Source: an uncultured Spirochaetaceae bacterium
Lineage (GTDB): Bacteria > Spirochaetota > Spirochaetia > Treponematales > Treponemataceae
Length of the DNA stretch: 41,396 bases
Direction: 5' to 3'
NCBI GenBank assembly: GCA_902783155.1
Contig: CACZPR010000115.1
Coordinates: 1-41,396, forward strand
The position numbers and the translations under genes were made by a program. Positions 1-8,192 of this stretch are shown here, in pieces (the first letter of the stretch is position 1; every line of letters starts with the position of its first letter). The notes beneath the pieces are model-generated. The model was not told the DNA's origin, searched no databases, and saw nothing but the letters and a program-made list of their open reading frames with translations.

Positions 1-1158
1 ATCAAGCTTGTCCTGACGGGCCTTGGCTGCGGCTTCCGCATCTGCCTGGGCTTTCTTTGTCTGTGCCTCTTCAAGGAGCTTTTTAGCATCCTCATCGTTT
101 GGGTCTGTTTTCAAAAGTCCGTTCAAAAGAGTTATGGCATTTGAATATTTTCCATTATCAATATAATCGCGGGCCTGCTTTAATTTGTCCTGACGGGCTT
201 TTACGGCTGCGGCTTCTGCGGCTGCTTTCTTTTCAGCTGCTGCCTTTTCTGCGGCGGCCTTTTTTTCTGCTGCAGCTTTTTCAGCAGCCTCCTGTTTAGC
301 CTTGTTTTCCTCGTCCAGTTTTTTCTGGGCCTCATCAAGAAGTTTTTTGGCTTCTGAATCGTTCGGGTCGCTCTTCAAAAGTCCGTTCAAAATTGTAATG
401 GCATTTGAATACTTTCCATTATCAATATAATCGCGGGCCTGCTTTAATTTGTCTTGACGGGCTTTTTCTGCCGCTGCGGCCTCTGCCTCCGCCTTTTTGT
501 TCTGGGCCTCTTCAAGCAGAGCTTTTGCATCCTCATCATCAGGATTTGTTTTGAGCCAGCCATTCAGCAAAGTGATTGCCTGTGTGTATTTTTCATTGTC
601 GATATAGTCGCGGGCCTGGGAAAGCAGTTTGTCCCTTGCGGATTCAGTCGCTTTTTCAATGGCAGAATCTTTGTCCGTTCCACCGCCAACTGTGTTTTTG
701 CTTGGTCCACCAAGATTTCCATCATCTGATTCCGTGTTTGAATCTGCACCAGAGGTTTTATCATCTCCAGCTTTTGAATCAACATCAGAAATCTGTCCCT
801 CTCCTGTTTGAGAATCTGTACCTGTTGATTCAGTCTGGTCTGTATCATCTGTACCCATTGTGCCGGTATCAACATCTTGATTTTCATCCGTAGGATTCTG
901 GTTAAGACTATTGTTTTCATCATCAACCGGAATGTCGTCTTTTTGGTTCTTGTTTACGACATTATTGTTCGGGACATCGATAACAACAGTCTGCCCCGGC
1001 GCACCCTTGTTTGCATCAATCAACCGAATGGGACTGTAGTCCATGGTTGAAACAGGTTTCATTGTTGCTGGGTCAACCGTTTCACAAGAAGAAAAAATTC
1101 CTCCAAGCAAAGCAACGACAAAGCCGCCTAAAATGAGACTTTTAAGAAGATTCTTCAT
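1..1158 (-). CDS. Repeat-containing lipoprotein, TPR-like/coiled coil (3' end outside window)
   Basis: The frame stays open from an ATG at 1158 to the window edge, so at least 386 codons are present and the C-terminus is missing. The start is preceded by a Shine-Dalgarno GAGAGGTG. Residues 1-25 form a lipoprotein signal peptide ending in FSSC, a relaxed spirochaetal lipobox with Cys25 as the predicted lipidated residue. A long Asp/Asn/Thr/Gly-rich low-complexity segment follows. Then come repeats of about 88 residues that pair a helical unit (ARDYIDNGKYSNAITLLNGL, then DPNDEDAKKLLEEAQ) with Ala/Lys/Glu-rich coiled coil. The helical unit looks like a tetratricopeptide repeat, so protein-protein interaction at the cell envelope is likely. 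This is inference; no specific family was recognised. Confidence 0.8.
   Translation of the reverse strand, partial: MKNLLKSLILGGFVVALLGGIFSSCETVDPATMKPVSTMDYSPIRLIDANKGAPGQTVVIDVPNNNVVNKNQKDDIPVDDENNSLNQNPTDENQDVDTGTMGTDDTDQTESTGTDSQTGEGQISDVDSKAGDDKTSGADSNTESDDGNLGGPSKNTVGGGTDKDSAIEKATESARDKLLSQARDYIDNEKYTQAITLLNGWLKTNPDDEDAKALLEEAQNKKAEAEAAAAEKARQDKLKQARDYIDNGKYSNAITILNGLLKSDPNDSEAKKLLDEAQKKLDEENKAKQEAAEKAAAEKKAAAEKAAAEKKAAAEAAAVKARQDKLKQARDYIDNGKYSNAITLLNGLLKTDPNDEDAKKLLEEAQTKKAQADAEAAAKARQDKLD
111..650 (-). repeat. Intragenic direct repeats with a 264-bp period
   Basis: Positions 111-202 and 375-466 are nearly identical over about 92 bp and are offset by exactly 264 bp (88 codons). A more diverged third copy lies at about 552-650. 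They encode the TPR-like units of the lipoprotein. The high nucleotide identity of the two distal copies suggests recent duplication and possible copy-number variation. Confidence 0.85.
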
Positions 1159-1312
1159 TCGTACACCTCTCAATGCAATACAACTTTTTTTGCAATTATT
1201 TACTATTATAACAGAAGAATTTCTATCTTTCAACAAAATTTACAAGAGCATTTTCATGTTGATTTACAATTCATGCTTTGATATTCTATAAAAAACTTTG
1301 CGGAGGAGATTT

Positions 1313-2026
1313 ATGAAAGTTGTTTGTGATTACTGTGACTGCTATATTGAGGCGACCGATGAAAAATGTCCGAACTGCGGTGCGCCGAACACCCATTTTG
1401 TAAGAACCGCTTCCGACACGCCCAAAACAATCGAGCAGCTGAAAGACTTTTGTATACGAAAAAATCTCCCGCTGGAAAAAATGCACGTCCACATCGGCGA
1501 AAATTATAATCAGCCAAAAGCATTTGGAATCTACAAAGACCCGGCGACAGGACATTTTATTGTCTATAAAAACAAAGGTGACGGCACACGTTCAATAAGA
1601 TATGAAGGTACAGATGAAGCTTATGCCGTAAATGAAATCTACATGAAGATAAAGGACCTGATTCTGGACGCGCGTAACAATTCGACCCCTAAAACTGAAA
1701 CAAAATTTTTCCCGGAACAGCATGTTGGCAAAAAAGGCAAATTGATAACTCGGATTATAACCATAGTATTAATTCTTGCTGCTCTGTGGTTCGTTGGAAC
1801 TAAATTTACAGGAAAGGGATTCAATTTAGGTGGAAATTATGGCGTAGGAAGTGTCGTCGAGTCAATATCAAATATTTTCGGTGGATGGGATTCTGATGAT
1901 TACAGTGACAGCGGCAATAGCGTCACAAATGACTGGGATACAAATGACGATTGGGATTCTGACACAGACTTCGATGTAGGCGATTTATTTGATTCCTTCG
2001 ACTTCGACTGGGATTCCGACTGGTGA
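1313..2026 (+). CDS. Zinc-ribbon membrane protein with acidic Asp/Trp-rich tail
   Basis: The 237-residue protein starts at ATG 1313, which has a strong GGAGGAG site just upstream; an in-frame TTG at 1298 lies before that site and is unlikely. The N-terminus has a zinc-ribbon pattern, Cys5-x2-Cys8 and Cys20-x2-Cys23, with an extra Cys at 10. A central region of about 100 residues contains no motif I recognise. One hydrophobic segment at about 144-160 should span the membrane. The last 50 residues are very acidic and repeat Asp-Trp-Asp/Asp-Ser-Asp, ending in DWDSDW. The zinc ribbon is probably cytoplasmic, leaving the acidic tail outside the inner membrane. Function unknown. Confidence 0.8.
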   Translation: MKVVCDYCDCYIEATDEKCPNCGAPNTHFVRTASDTPKTIEQLKDFCIRKNLPLEKMHVHIGENYNQPKAFGIYKDPATGHFIVYKNKGDGTRSIRYEGTDEAYAVNEIYMKIKDLILDARNNSTPKTETKFFPEQHVGKKGKLITRIITIVLILAALWFVGTKFTGKGFNLGGNYGVGSVVESISNIFGGWDSDDYSDSGNSVTNDWDTNDDWDSDTDFDVGDLFDSFDFDWDSDW

Positions 2027-2047
2027 CAGATTACAAAGCTCCGTTTT

Positions 2048-4447
2048 CTAATCTTCAACAATGGTTTTATAATCCCAGCAATGTTTTGGGTAACGTCCCC
2101 TCATTTCCGTGCAGATTTCGGGCCATGTGTTTTTCCAAAAATTTTCCAGGTCACGTGTTATCTGCAGAGGGCGACGGGCAGGTGAGAGCAGTTTTAGCAA
2201 AACAGGGACTCCCATAATTTTCGGAGTCTGAAAACAACCAAACAGCTGCTGTATGATGATTTCCAAAACCGGAACAATTTCGTCCGACTGATTTTCATAG
2301 ACAATTTTCCGTTTTTTTCCGTTGGCCAGCACAATCTCCTTCGGAACCTTTTTGTTGATTAAATCTCCTTCCAAATAATAGAAGAAAGCGTTGTAGACAG
2401 ATTCGCCATTCAGGTTTTGTTTTGAATGAACAAACGGCGGAAGCCACTCGTCAACGGACTGCTGGAGATTTTCAAATCTTTCGCGGATTTTTGCCTGGTC
2501 CTGGATTTCGTCTGTCCCATTTTTTATATAAAACTGTACCCTTTTCAAAAAGGATTCGGTGGACTGATTCAGAGGAAGAATTTTGATTCCATCTGTTTTT
2601 ACCCGACCGCACACAGCTTTGACATAATCTTCATCCTGAACAGGGAGGCGAACTTTTTTCAAGACTATTTTTCCATAAGCTGTCACTTGATTTTTGGTAA
2701 CAGAATTATCTGTACCCATATTGATTTGCTCAAAACTTTTTGCCCTGTCCTGCATGAATTTAATTGCAAGCTCCGAATCAACAGGCTCGTAAGAATAGAT
2801 TTTTCCCTGACTTTCCCCCGCATCCACATCCGGAGCAACAATATAGTTGGGAAGGGCCTGTTTTTTATCAAAAATTGACGCAAATCTGCCGGAAGGAAAT
2901 TCGTAGCGACAGGAATTTGGAGATTCCTGAACTGCAATCCTGTCAGAATATCCACAGAGGAGTGCATAAGCTGTGGAAAATTGATTTTGAACTTGTGGAA
3001 AACTTGTAGAAAAATCATAGTTTTTGGTCGCAATCTGTACCCGTTTTTTTAGGTTCTCCATATATAATTCGCGGATTCGTTGATTCGTCTGGTCTGTTAA
3101 TAGATAATCCACTGCAAGTCTTGTGGAAAAGTCCGTTTTTCCAAATGGGATTCCACTCAGAGCAACACAGCCCAACCTTGGATGGACACCCAAAGAAAGA
3201 CATGCCTTTCCCAAGCCGGTGATTTTTCGGTCGTGAACGCAGCCAAGCATGTTCAAAGTGTCAAGAGCAGCTCCCCATGCACCCGCAGAAGGTTTATCCA
3301 GCCAGTCAACAGATTGCAAATCGCCTGCGCCCCATTCGGCACACTCCAAGACAAGCGTTGTTAAATCGGTCCGAAGAATTTCTGGAATTTGGCTTAGAAC
3401 CAGCTTTTCGTTTTCGCTCCACAGCCTGATACACTTACCGCTGCCTGTTCGACCCGCGCGCCCGGAACGCTGGTCAGCATTAAAAAGGGACACTCGTTTT
3501 GTGACAAGTCTTTCCATGCCGATTTTTGGACTGAATTCTGTCACCCTTGCAAGCCCGGAATCAATAACAACAGAGATATTGGGTACAGTTAGCGAAGTTT
3601 CAGCAATGGCAGAACTTAGAATTACCCGCCGTCTGCTGTCAGTGGATTTTTGCAGGACTTTTTTCTGCTGTTCAATGGGTACAGAGCTGTGAAGAATTTG
3701 CAAATCAAGCGTGGACGGATCTATTTTTTCTTCAAGCTCCTTTTTTGTTTGATTTATCTCCCTGATTCCGGGAAGAAAAGCAAGAATTGAGCCACCATCG
3801 TTTTGATTAAGGCACTCAAGGACTGCTTTTGACACGCTCCAGTCCTTTTTATAAAGAATGTCCACCGGAAACATCTTTCCTGGCACAGAATAATGCGGAC
3901 ATACAGATTCTCCGCCAAAATACTCGCAAATCTTTTTTGTATCGATGGTTGCAGACATTACAATCACATAAAGGTCATCCCGAAGAGACATAACTTCCTT
4001 TAAAAATGCCAACGCAAGGTCAATATCTAACGACCGTTCGTGAAATTCATCTATTACAATCACAGAAACACCAACTAACGAAGGGTCGTTTTGTAATTTT
4101 CGGGTCAAAATGGCTTCTGTAAGCACCATAAATCTGGTTCTGTCACTATGTTTTGTGTCCAGATGCATTGAATAGCCGCAAGTCTGTCCCACATTTTCGC
4201 CCAAAAGCGATGAAACCCGCATGGCAATGTTCAAAACTGCAATCCGCCGTGGTTCAAGCATCAAAATATTGCCGGAAAAATGCTTCATCAGGGCAAAAGG
4301 TATTGCGGTGGATTTTCCGCAGCCTGTGTTTCCGGTCAAAACAAGAAAATGGCTTTCCGAATTTTTCAGAGACTCGCAGATTGTGTCCAAATGCGGATAG
4401 ATAGGAAGATTTTCCAATTCAGCGGGATAAAGACAGGAGTTTTTCAT
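2048..4447 (-). CDS. hrpB: ATP-dependent helicase HrpB
   Basis: This 799-residue protein is a superfamily 2 DEAH/RHA-type helicase, and its length matches HrpB. Walker A is GNTGCGKST at 39-47. Motif II is DEFH at 133-136, where the family usually has DEAH. Motif III is SAT at 165-167 and motif VI, QRSGRAGRTGSGK, lies near 340. The C-terminus ends in a RYPKHCW motif typical of the HrpB C-terminal domain. The family is a predicted RNA helicase whose cellular role is poorly defined. The start overlaps the 3' end of the Gx-type transporter gene by 29 bp, so the two are probably co-transcribed. The coding sequence also carries several DnaA-box-like 9-mers, listed separately. Confidence 0.9.
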   Translation of the reverse strand: MKNSCLYPAELENLPIYPHLDTICESLKNSESHFLVLTGNTGCGKSTAIPFALMKHFSGNILMLEPRRIAVLNIAMRVSSLLGENVGQTCGYSMHLDTKHSDRTRFMVLTEAILTRKLQNDPSLVGVSVIVIDEFHERSLDIDLALAFLKEVMSLRDDLYVIVMSATIDTKKICEYFGGESVCPHYSVPGKMFPVDILYKKDWSVSKAVLECLNQNDGGSILAFLPGIREINQTKKELEEKIDPSTLDLQILHSSVPIEQQKKVLQKSTDSRRRVILSSAIAETSLTVPNISVVIDSGLARVTEFSPKIGMERLVTKRVSLFNADQRSGRAGRTGSGKCIRLWSENEKLVLSQIPEILRTDLTTLVLECAEWGAGDLQSVDWLDKPSAGAWGAALDTLNMLGCVHDRKITGLGKACLSLGVHPRLGCVALSGIPFGKTDFSTRLAVDYLLTDQTNQRIRELYMENLKKRVQIATKNYDFSTSFPQVQNQFSTAYALLCGYSDRIAVQESPNSCRYEFPSGRFASIFDKKQALPNYIVAPDVDAGESQGKIYSYEPVDSELAIKFMQDRAKSFEQINMGTDNSVTKNQVTAYGKIVLKKVRLPVQDEDYVKAVCGRVKTDGIKILPLNQSTESFLKRVQFYIKNGTDEIQDQAKIRERFENLQQSVDEWLPPFVHSKQNLNGESVYNAFFYYLEGDLINKKVPKEIVLANGKKRKIVYENQSDEIVPVLEIIIQQLFGCFQTPKIMGVPVLLKLLSPARRPLQITRDLENFWKNTWPEICTEMRGRYPKHCWDYKTIVED
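2948..3130. promoter_or_regulatory. Cluster of DnaA-box-like sites inside hrpB
   Basis: The 9-mer TTTTCCACA, which fits the relaxed DnaA box TTWTNCACA, occurs on the minus strand at 2972-2980, 2994-3002 and 3122-3130. ATATCCACA at 2948-2956 is one base from TTATCCACA. In hrpB they read as Phe-Ser-Thr codons. The same 9-mer occurs at oriC. DnaA binding is inferred, not shown. Confidence 0.45.
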
Positions 4448-5504
4448 CTATCGCCTCAACAATATTACGTTTTTTAAAGGAGATTTTTCCAACTACCAAA
4501 CGGTCGTAAACCAAAAATATAGATTCCACCATAAAACCAAGTTTTCCAGGCAGAGAAATGTTTTTATCAACCGTGAATTGAGAAATAAAAACCATCCCAA
4601 TCAGCAAAAACGAACGCTCCAAACCGGAACTCAGTGCGCCAAGAGTGATTTTCCAAGTGCCAATCGAGAAGAGGACTTTACCGAAGGGTACAAAAAGACT
4701 GAACAGAGTCACAAAAATTAAAATCAGCAGGGAAGGGAGCCATTTTACTTTTCCATGCCTTTTTATCAGCCCCAGAACAAAAAAAAGTAGCACTATGCCA
4801 ATCTGTACCCATAAGTTTTTAACAACCATAAGCAAAATCATAAAAATCAGCGAAAAGCACAGGCGAAATACAGAATTTTTCCACAGTTTTTCCACAAAAT
4901 TTTTTTCTTTTTTCAAATCTGTTGATTTCTTGTGGAAAACCTTTCCAAATCTGTCGCCATTGCCTGAATCTGCCTCAGTTTTTCCACAGAAAGAACCATA
5001 CCACCGGGAACGGTTTTCAAAAATGTTTGCAAAAATCCCCAATGCAAGGCCTGTCACAAAGGATGAAATCAACAGCACCGGGGCAACAAATCTTACATTC
5101 GCACCGAACATTAAAAATCTGGCACACACAAGCTGCGCACCACAATTTGCCGCCGCACCCGCAAGAGAAAGACCTATGTTTGAGAAAAATCCAGTTCTGT
5201 AAAAAATCCAGTAGCCAATCAGCATGACAAGTCCGCTCGCAATGGAACCAGAAAAACTAAACAAAAGTATATATGAAAACAAAGTTCCGCTGACCAATGC
5301 CTGAACAAAAATCTTTAACAGCACAAGCACCAGAATTTCGCCCGGACGCAATTTTTTCAACGCCAACAGTATGGGAAGATTCGCCAAGCCAAGGCGCAAA
5401 AAGGGTAGGGGTTTTGGAATTGCGTATTCTATTGACGACAAAAACATGCACAGCGCGGCAAGAAATGAAATCTGCTCAATAGAAAACTGTTTTTTTGGGA
5501 CCAT
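4419..5504 (-). CDS. Gx-type transporter (heptaprenyl diphosphate synthase component I family) fused to an EcfT-like membrane half
   Basis: From ATG 5504 the product has 361 residues; an upstream TTG at 5540 lies inside the terminator of the preceding gene. The first 165 residues are very hydrophobic. They carry LRLGLANLPILLALKKLRPG, typical of the family annotated as heptaprenyl diphosphate synthase component I or Gx transporter, which resembles ECF transporter S-components. A charged linker at about 170-205 leads to a second membrane block of about 150 residues. Its segment with GTWKITLGALSSGLERSFLL resembles the EcfT/CbiQ transmembrane component. The substrate is unknown. The N-terminal family call is fairly sure; the EcfT reading of the C-terminal half is inference. 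The gene overlaps hrpB downstream. Confidence 0.7.
   Translation of the reverse strand: MVPKKQFSIEQISFLAALCMFLSSIEYAIPKPLPFLRLGLANLPILLALKKLRPGEILVLVLLKIFVQALVSGTLFSYILLFSFSGSIASGLVMLIGYWIFYRTGFFSNIGLSLAGAAANCGAQLVCARFLMFGANVRFVAPVLLISSFVTGLALGIFANIFENRSRWYGSFCGKTEADSGNGDRFGKVFHKKSTDLKKEKNFVEKLWKNSVFRLCFSLIFMILLMVVKNLWVQIGIVLLFFVLGLIKRHGKVKWLPSLLILIFVTLFSLFVPFGKVLFSIGTWKITLGALSSGLERSFLLIGMVFISQFTVDKNISLPGKLGFMVESIFLVYDRLVVGKISFKKRNIVEAIDEKLLSLSR
4877..4988. promoter_or_regulatory. Four DnaA-box-like sites in 112 bp, in the linker of the transporter gene
   Basis: TTTTCCACA occurs at 4877-4885 (+), 4888-4896 (+), 4931-4939 (-) and 4980-4988 (+). They fall in different codon contexts (LWKN, VEKL, VFHKK, CGKT), so the shared 9-mer is not explained by a repeated peptide. 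All lie in the hydrophilic linker between two membrane domains, where amino-acid constraint is weak. Confidence 0.5.
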
Positions 5505-5515
5505 TTTATAATTAT

Positions 5516-5553
5516 ATAAAAAACAAGCCCCCGACAACAAGTGCCGGAGGCTG
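5516..5553 (-). terminator. Rho-independent terminator of the dual-PPIase gene
   Basis: Read on the minus strand, an imperfect GC-rich stem pairs AGCCTCCGGC with GTCGGGGGCT and is followed by a T-rich run (TTGTTTTTTA). It lies 20 bp past the stop of the gene at 5573 and just before the transporter gene. Confidence 0.75.
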
Positions 5554-5572
5554 CAAAAATTATGGGATAAAA

Positions 5573-6610
5573 TTATTTTGCATCCACAACTTCAAGGTCG
5601 AATGCAATATAGGTGTTGCCCGGAATTACACCGCCGGCCCCTTCTTCTCCATAAGCAAAATTCGGAGGAAGAATGATTGAACGTTTTTCGCCAACCTTCA
5701 TGTCCTGGGTCATCAGATCGAATCCCTGAATCATGCGTCCAGCTCCGGTCATAAAATCAAAACCGCCCTGGTCAAAAACATCACCGTCCAGGAAATAGCC
5801 CTTGTACTTGATTGTGACATTTTTGAACGAACCGATTTTTGCTCCGGCTCCCTGTCTTGTAATCTTGTAGTAGATTCCGTTGGAGTCCTTTTCAAAATCA
5901 GAATACTTGGAAGCAATCAAATTAAGCTGCTCTTTTTCGTAAGCGGCTTTCTTTTCTTCCTCGGCCTTTTTGATGTCGGCAATGCGCTGGTTGAAATCTG
6001 CCTGGGTAGCCTTGAAATTCTTGGCATCCTCACCAAGTCTGTAAATCTTCACGGACTTCATAACTGTACCCTGTTTCAGAGTATTCACAACTTTCTGGCT
6101 GTCCTCATCGACGACCTTTCCAAAAATTGTATGATGTCCGTTGAGCCAGGTTGTAGGAACAATAGTTATAAAAAACTGACTACCGTTAGTTCCGGCCCCT
6201 GCATTTGCCATGGCAAGATAACCGCCCTTGTCAAAAGTCAGTCCATCGACAATTTCATCCGGGAACTGATATCCTGGACCACCGCTTCCGTTGCCCCTGG
6301 GATCTCCACCCTGAATCATAAAATCCTGGTCATCACCATTCGCCTTGCTGATTACACGGTGGAACTTGAGTCCATCGTAAAAAGGTTTTCCCTTTGCGGC
6401 ATCAAAAGTTCCTTCCGCAAGACCAACAAAATTGATGACAGTCATTGGAGTCTGTTTGTAAAACAGTTCCAAAACAATTTCTCCGTTTGCAGTATCGATA
6501 ACAGCAAACAGACCTTCCTTTCCATCCAGTGCCTTATTCATAGCAGGTTTACATCCTCCGAGTGAAACTAAAACGCAGCCCAAGAGCAGCGCAAGAATTG
6601 ATTTTTTCAT
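5573..6610 (-). CDS. Dual-family peptidyl-prolyl isomerase lipoprotein (cyclophilin + FKBP)
   Basis: The 345-residue protein begins with a lipoprotein signal peptide ending LGGC, with Cys20 as the lipid anchor. Residues about 33-195 are a cyclophilin-type PPIase with FHRVI, FMIQGGDPRGNGSGGPGY, MANAGAGTNGSQFFI and HHTIFGKVV. A Lys/Glu-rich helical linker (about 200-240) leads to an FKBP-type PPIase at about 245-345 with VTIKYKGYFLDGDVFD, GFDLMTQDMKVGEKRSIILP and YGEEGAG. Both domains keep their family signatures, so both may be active in folding exported or outer-membrane proteins in the periplasm. As I recall, cyclophilin-FKBP fusions of this order have been described from Treponema denticola. 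A terminator follows the gene. Confidence 0.92.
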   Translation of the reverse strand: MKKSILALLLGCVLVSLGGCKPAMNKALDGKEGLFAVIDTANGEIVLELFYKQTPMTVINFVGLAEGTFDAAKGKPFYDGLKFHRVISKANGDDQDFMIQGGDPRGNGSGGPGYQFPDEIVDGLTFDKGGYLAMANAGAGTNGSQFFITIVPTTWLNGHHTIFGKVVDEDSQKVVNTLKQGTVMKSVKIYRLGEDAKNFKATQADFNQRIADIKKAEEEKKAAYEKEQLNLIASKYSDFEKDSNGIYYKITRQGAGAKIGSFKNVTIKYKGYFLDGDVFDQGGFDFMTGAGRMIQGFDLMTQDMKVGEKRSIILPPNFAYGEEGAGGVIPGNTYIAFDLEVVDAK

Positions 6611-6625
6611 TTTATTCCTTCCAAA

Positions 6626-7402
6626 TTAAAATTTACCCATCATCCACTTGTAAAGGGCCTCAAGTCTAGAACTCAAGGATTCCTTCATGGAGTCCTCAAG
6701 AAATCCAATTGCCGGGAAATTCGCCTTAACCAAAAGATAGACCATAATATCCTGTCCACAATCAACAACAACTACAGAAATCTTAAGGTCATCCTCCGAG
6801 ATTCCCTTGATTGGACCGACGTAAAGTCCCGTAGTGTTTGAAAATACCGCAGAAATCTCATCAGAGGTCTGGCGGTAGTCGATTTTATAATTGATTTTGC
6901 CAAAAGAATTGTCATTCTGATAGCAGTAAATCACTTTTCCATCGGCGCTTCCGCTTGTATCGTCAGGAACTTTTGTTCTGTCCTTTGGTCCCTTTATGCA
7001 GTAGGCTTCCTTGTACAAAGTCTCCAGCTTCTTTTTGCTCGAATAATACTTGATTCCCTGCAAAGTGCTAAGCGAGCGCAAGATTTTGGAAACCCTGTCG
7101 ATTGTAACGGAAGACGGATTGCTGGAAATATCCGATTTTGAAATCAGATAGAGCTTTTCCCACATAAAGACAGGCTTTTTGGAGCTTGTCCAGATATTTT
7201 TTGCCGAATTCGCAAGATTTGTGTTAGGTGCCAGGGCCGGGGTCAGATTATTTTTGAAAAATGACCTCTCCATGGAACCATTTTTTTTCAGTTCCGCATA
7301 GACGGTTGAATTCACAAGATTCTTAGCGTCATAGGCCGACAAAGCTGATGCAGAGACAAGCAAAAGCCCTGCAAAAATGATAGCGGTTTTAGCAAATTTC
7401 AT
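6626..7402 (-). CDS. Exported protein of unknown function
   Basis: The start at ATG 7402 is fixed by a GGAGGGG site; an in-frame TTG at 7414 lies upstream of that site. The 258-residue product has a cleavable signal peptide (MKFAKTAIIFAGLLLVSASA, cleavage near Ala-Tyr-Asp). The mature part is mixed alpha/beta, with KKNGSMERSFF near the N-terminus, a YCYQNDNSFGKINYKIDYRQ stretch, and a hydrophobic segment with VVVDCGQDIMVYLLVKANFP near the C-terminus. I recognise no family. It lies 15 bp upstream of the dual-PPIase gene on the same strand, so the two are probably co-transcribed. Confidence 0.8.
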   Translation of the reverse strand: MKFAKTAIIFAGLLLVSASALSAYDAKNLVNSTVYAELKKNGSMERSFFKNNLTPALAPNTNLANSAKNIWTSSKKPVFMWEKLYLISKSDISSNPSSVTIDRVSKILRSLSTLQGIKYYSSKKKLETLYKEAYCIKGPKDRTKVPDDTSGSADGKVIYCYQNDNSFGKINYKIDYRQTSDEISAVFSNTTGLYVGPIKGISEDDLKISVVVVDCGQDIMVYLLVKANFPAIGFLEDSMKESLSSRLEALYKWMMGKF

Positions 7403-7425
7403 TTTCCCCTCCAAAAAAGGAAAGT

Positions 7426-8142
7426 TTAGCGTACTCCCTTGAAGATTACGCGAATCTGCTTATATAAACCATCTCCCTCGCTTTTGGTTTCAATATCCGG
7501 AATATCATTTAAAGTTGTGTGGATGAGTCTTCTTTCAAAAGGATTCATCGGTTCAAGGAGGATTGAGTTTCTGCTGGACCGAACCTTGTCCGCCGTAATA
7601 TATGCAAGGCGCACCAAAGTTTCCTCGCGGCGGATTCTATAGTTCTCGCTGTCCAGAATGATTCTGACATCCTCTTTTCCCAAATGGCCGGCATAGACGT
7701 TGGCCAAAAGCTGAAGAGCATCCAGATTTTTTCCCTTGCGTCCAATCAAAATTGAAGAATGGGAGCTTGTGAGCTTTATGCCAATCTTTTTCTCCTCACG
7801 GAAGATGATTTCAGTGGTAATATCGTAGCCCATCTTTTCAATCATCTGGTTCACAAAATCCAAAATCTTCTGCTCAAATTCATCCTGGGGCATTGGATTT
7901 GCCACAGCACCACCGGAGACTCCAGCTGAAACTGATTTCGGCATACGTCCCTCGAACTCCGGTTCAACATGATTTACGGAATCCACCGGAATGACACGTA
8001 TTTTTGCATAGCCCTTTTTGAACAAGGACTTTTTCTGTAGCTCAAGTGTCTCCACATCGAACTGGTCCCTTTCCAGTCCCAATTCCTGTGCAGCCTTTTC
8101 AATAGCTTCTTTTTCTGATTCTGCTTCAAACTCGTATGTCAT
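7426..8142 (-). CDS. jag: Jag/KhpB RNA-binding protein (SpoIIIJ-associated)
   Basis: The 238-residue protein has the three-part Jag layout. A Jag-N domain at 1-50 (EFEAESEKEAIEKAAQELGL, then SLFKKGYAKI) is followed by a linker. A KH domain with the GRKGKNLDALQ loop comes next, then an R3H domain ending in MNPFERRLIHTTLND. The family binds RNA with KhpA in Gram-positive bacteria and is linked to cell envelope synthesis. It follows yidC directly, the usual partner position. The start at 8142 has AAGGGG about 9 bp upstream. The 23-bp gap to the next gene on the same strand suggests a continuing transcript. Confidence 0.93.
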   Translation of the reverse strand: MTYEFEAESEKEAIEKAAQELGLERDQFDVETLELQKKSLFKKGYAKIRVIPVDSVNHVEPEFEGRMPKSVSAGVSGGAVANPMPQDEFEQKILDFVNQMIEKMGYDITTEIIFREEKKIGIKLTSSHSSILIGRKGKNLDALQLLANVYAGHLGKEDVRIILDSENYRIRREETLVRLAYITADKVRSSRNSILLEPMNPFERRLIHTTLNDIPDIETKSEGDGLYKQIRVIFKGVR

Positions 8143-8192
8143 ATATCTAACCCCTTAAAATTATTGTCTTGAAACAATTTTTACAAACGACC

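Noticed and set aside
5505-5540. N-terminal extension of the Gx-type transporter from TTG 5540
   Set aside because: It would begin inside the terminator of the preceding gene and has no ribosome binding site.
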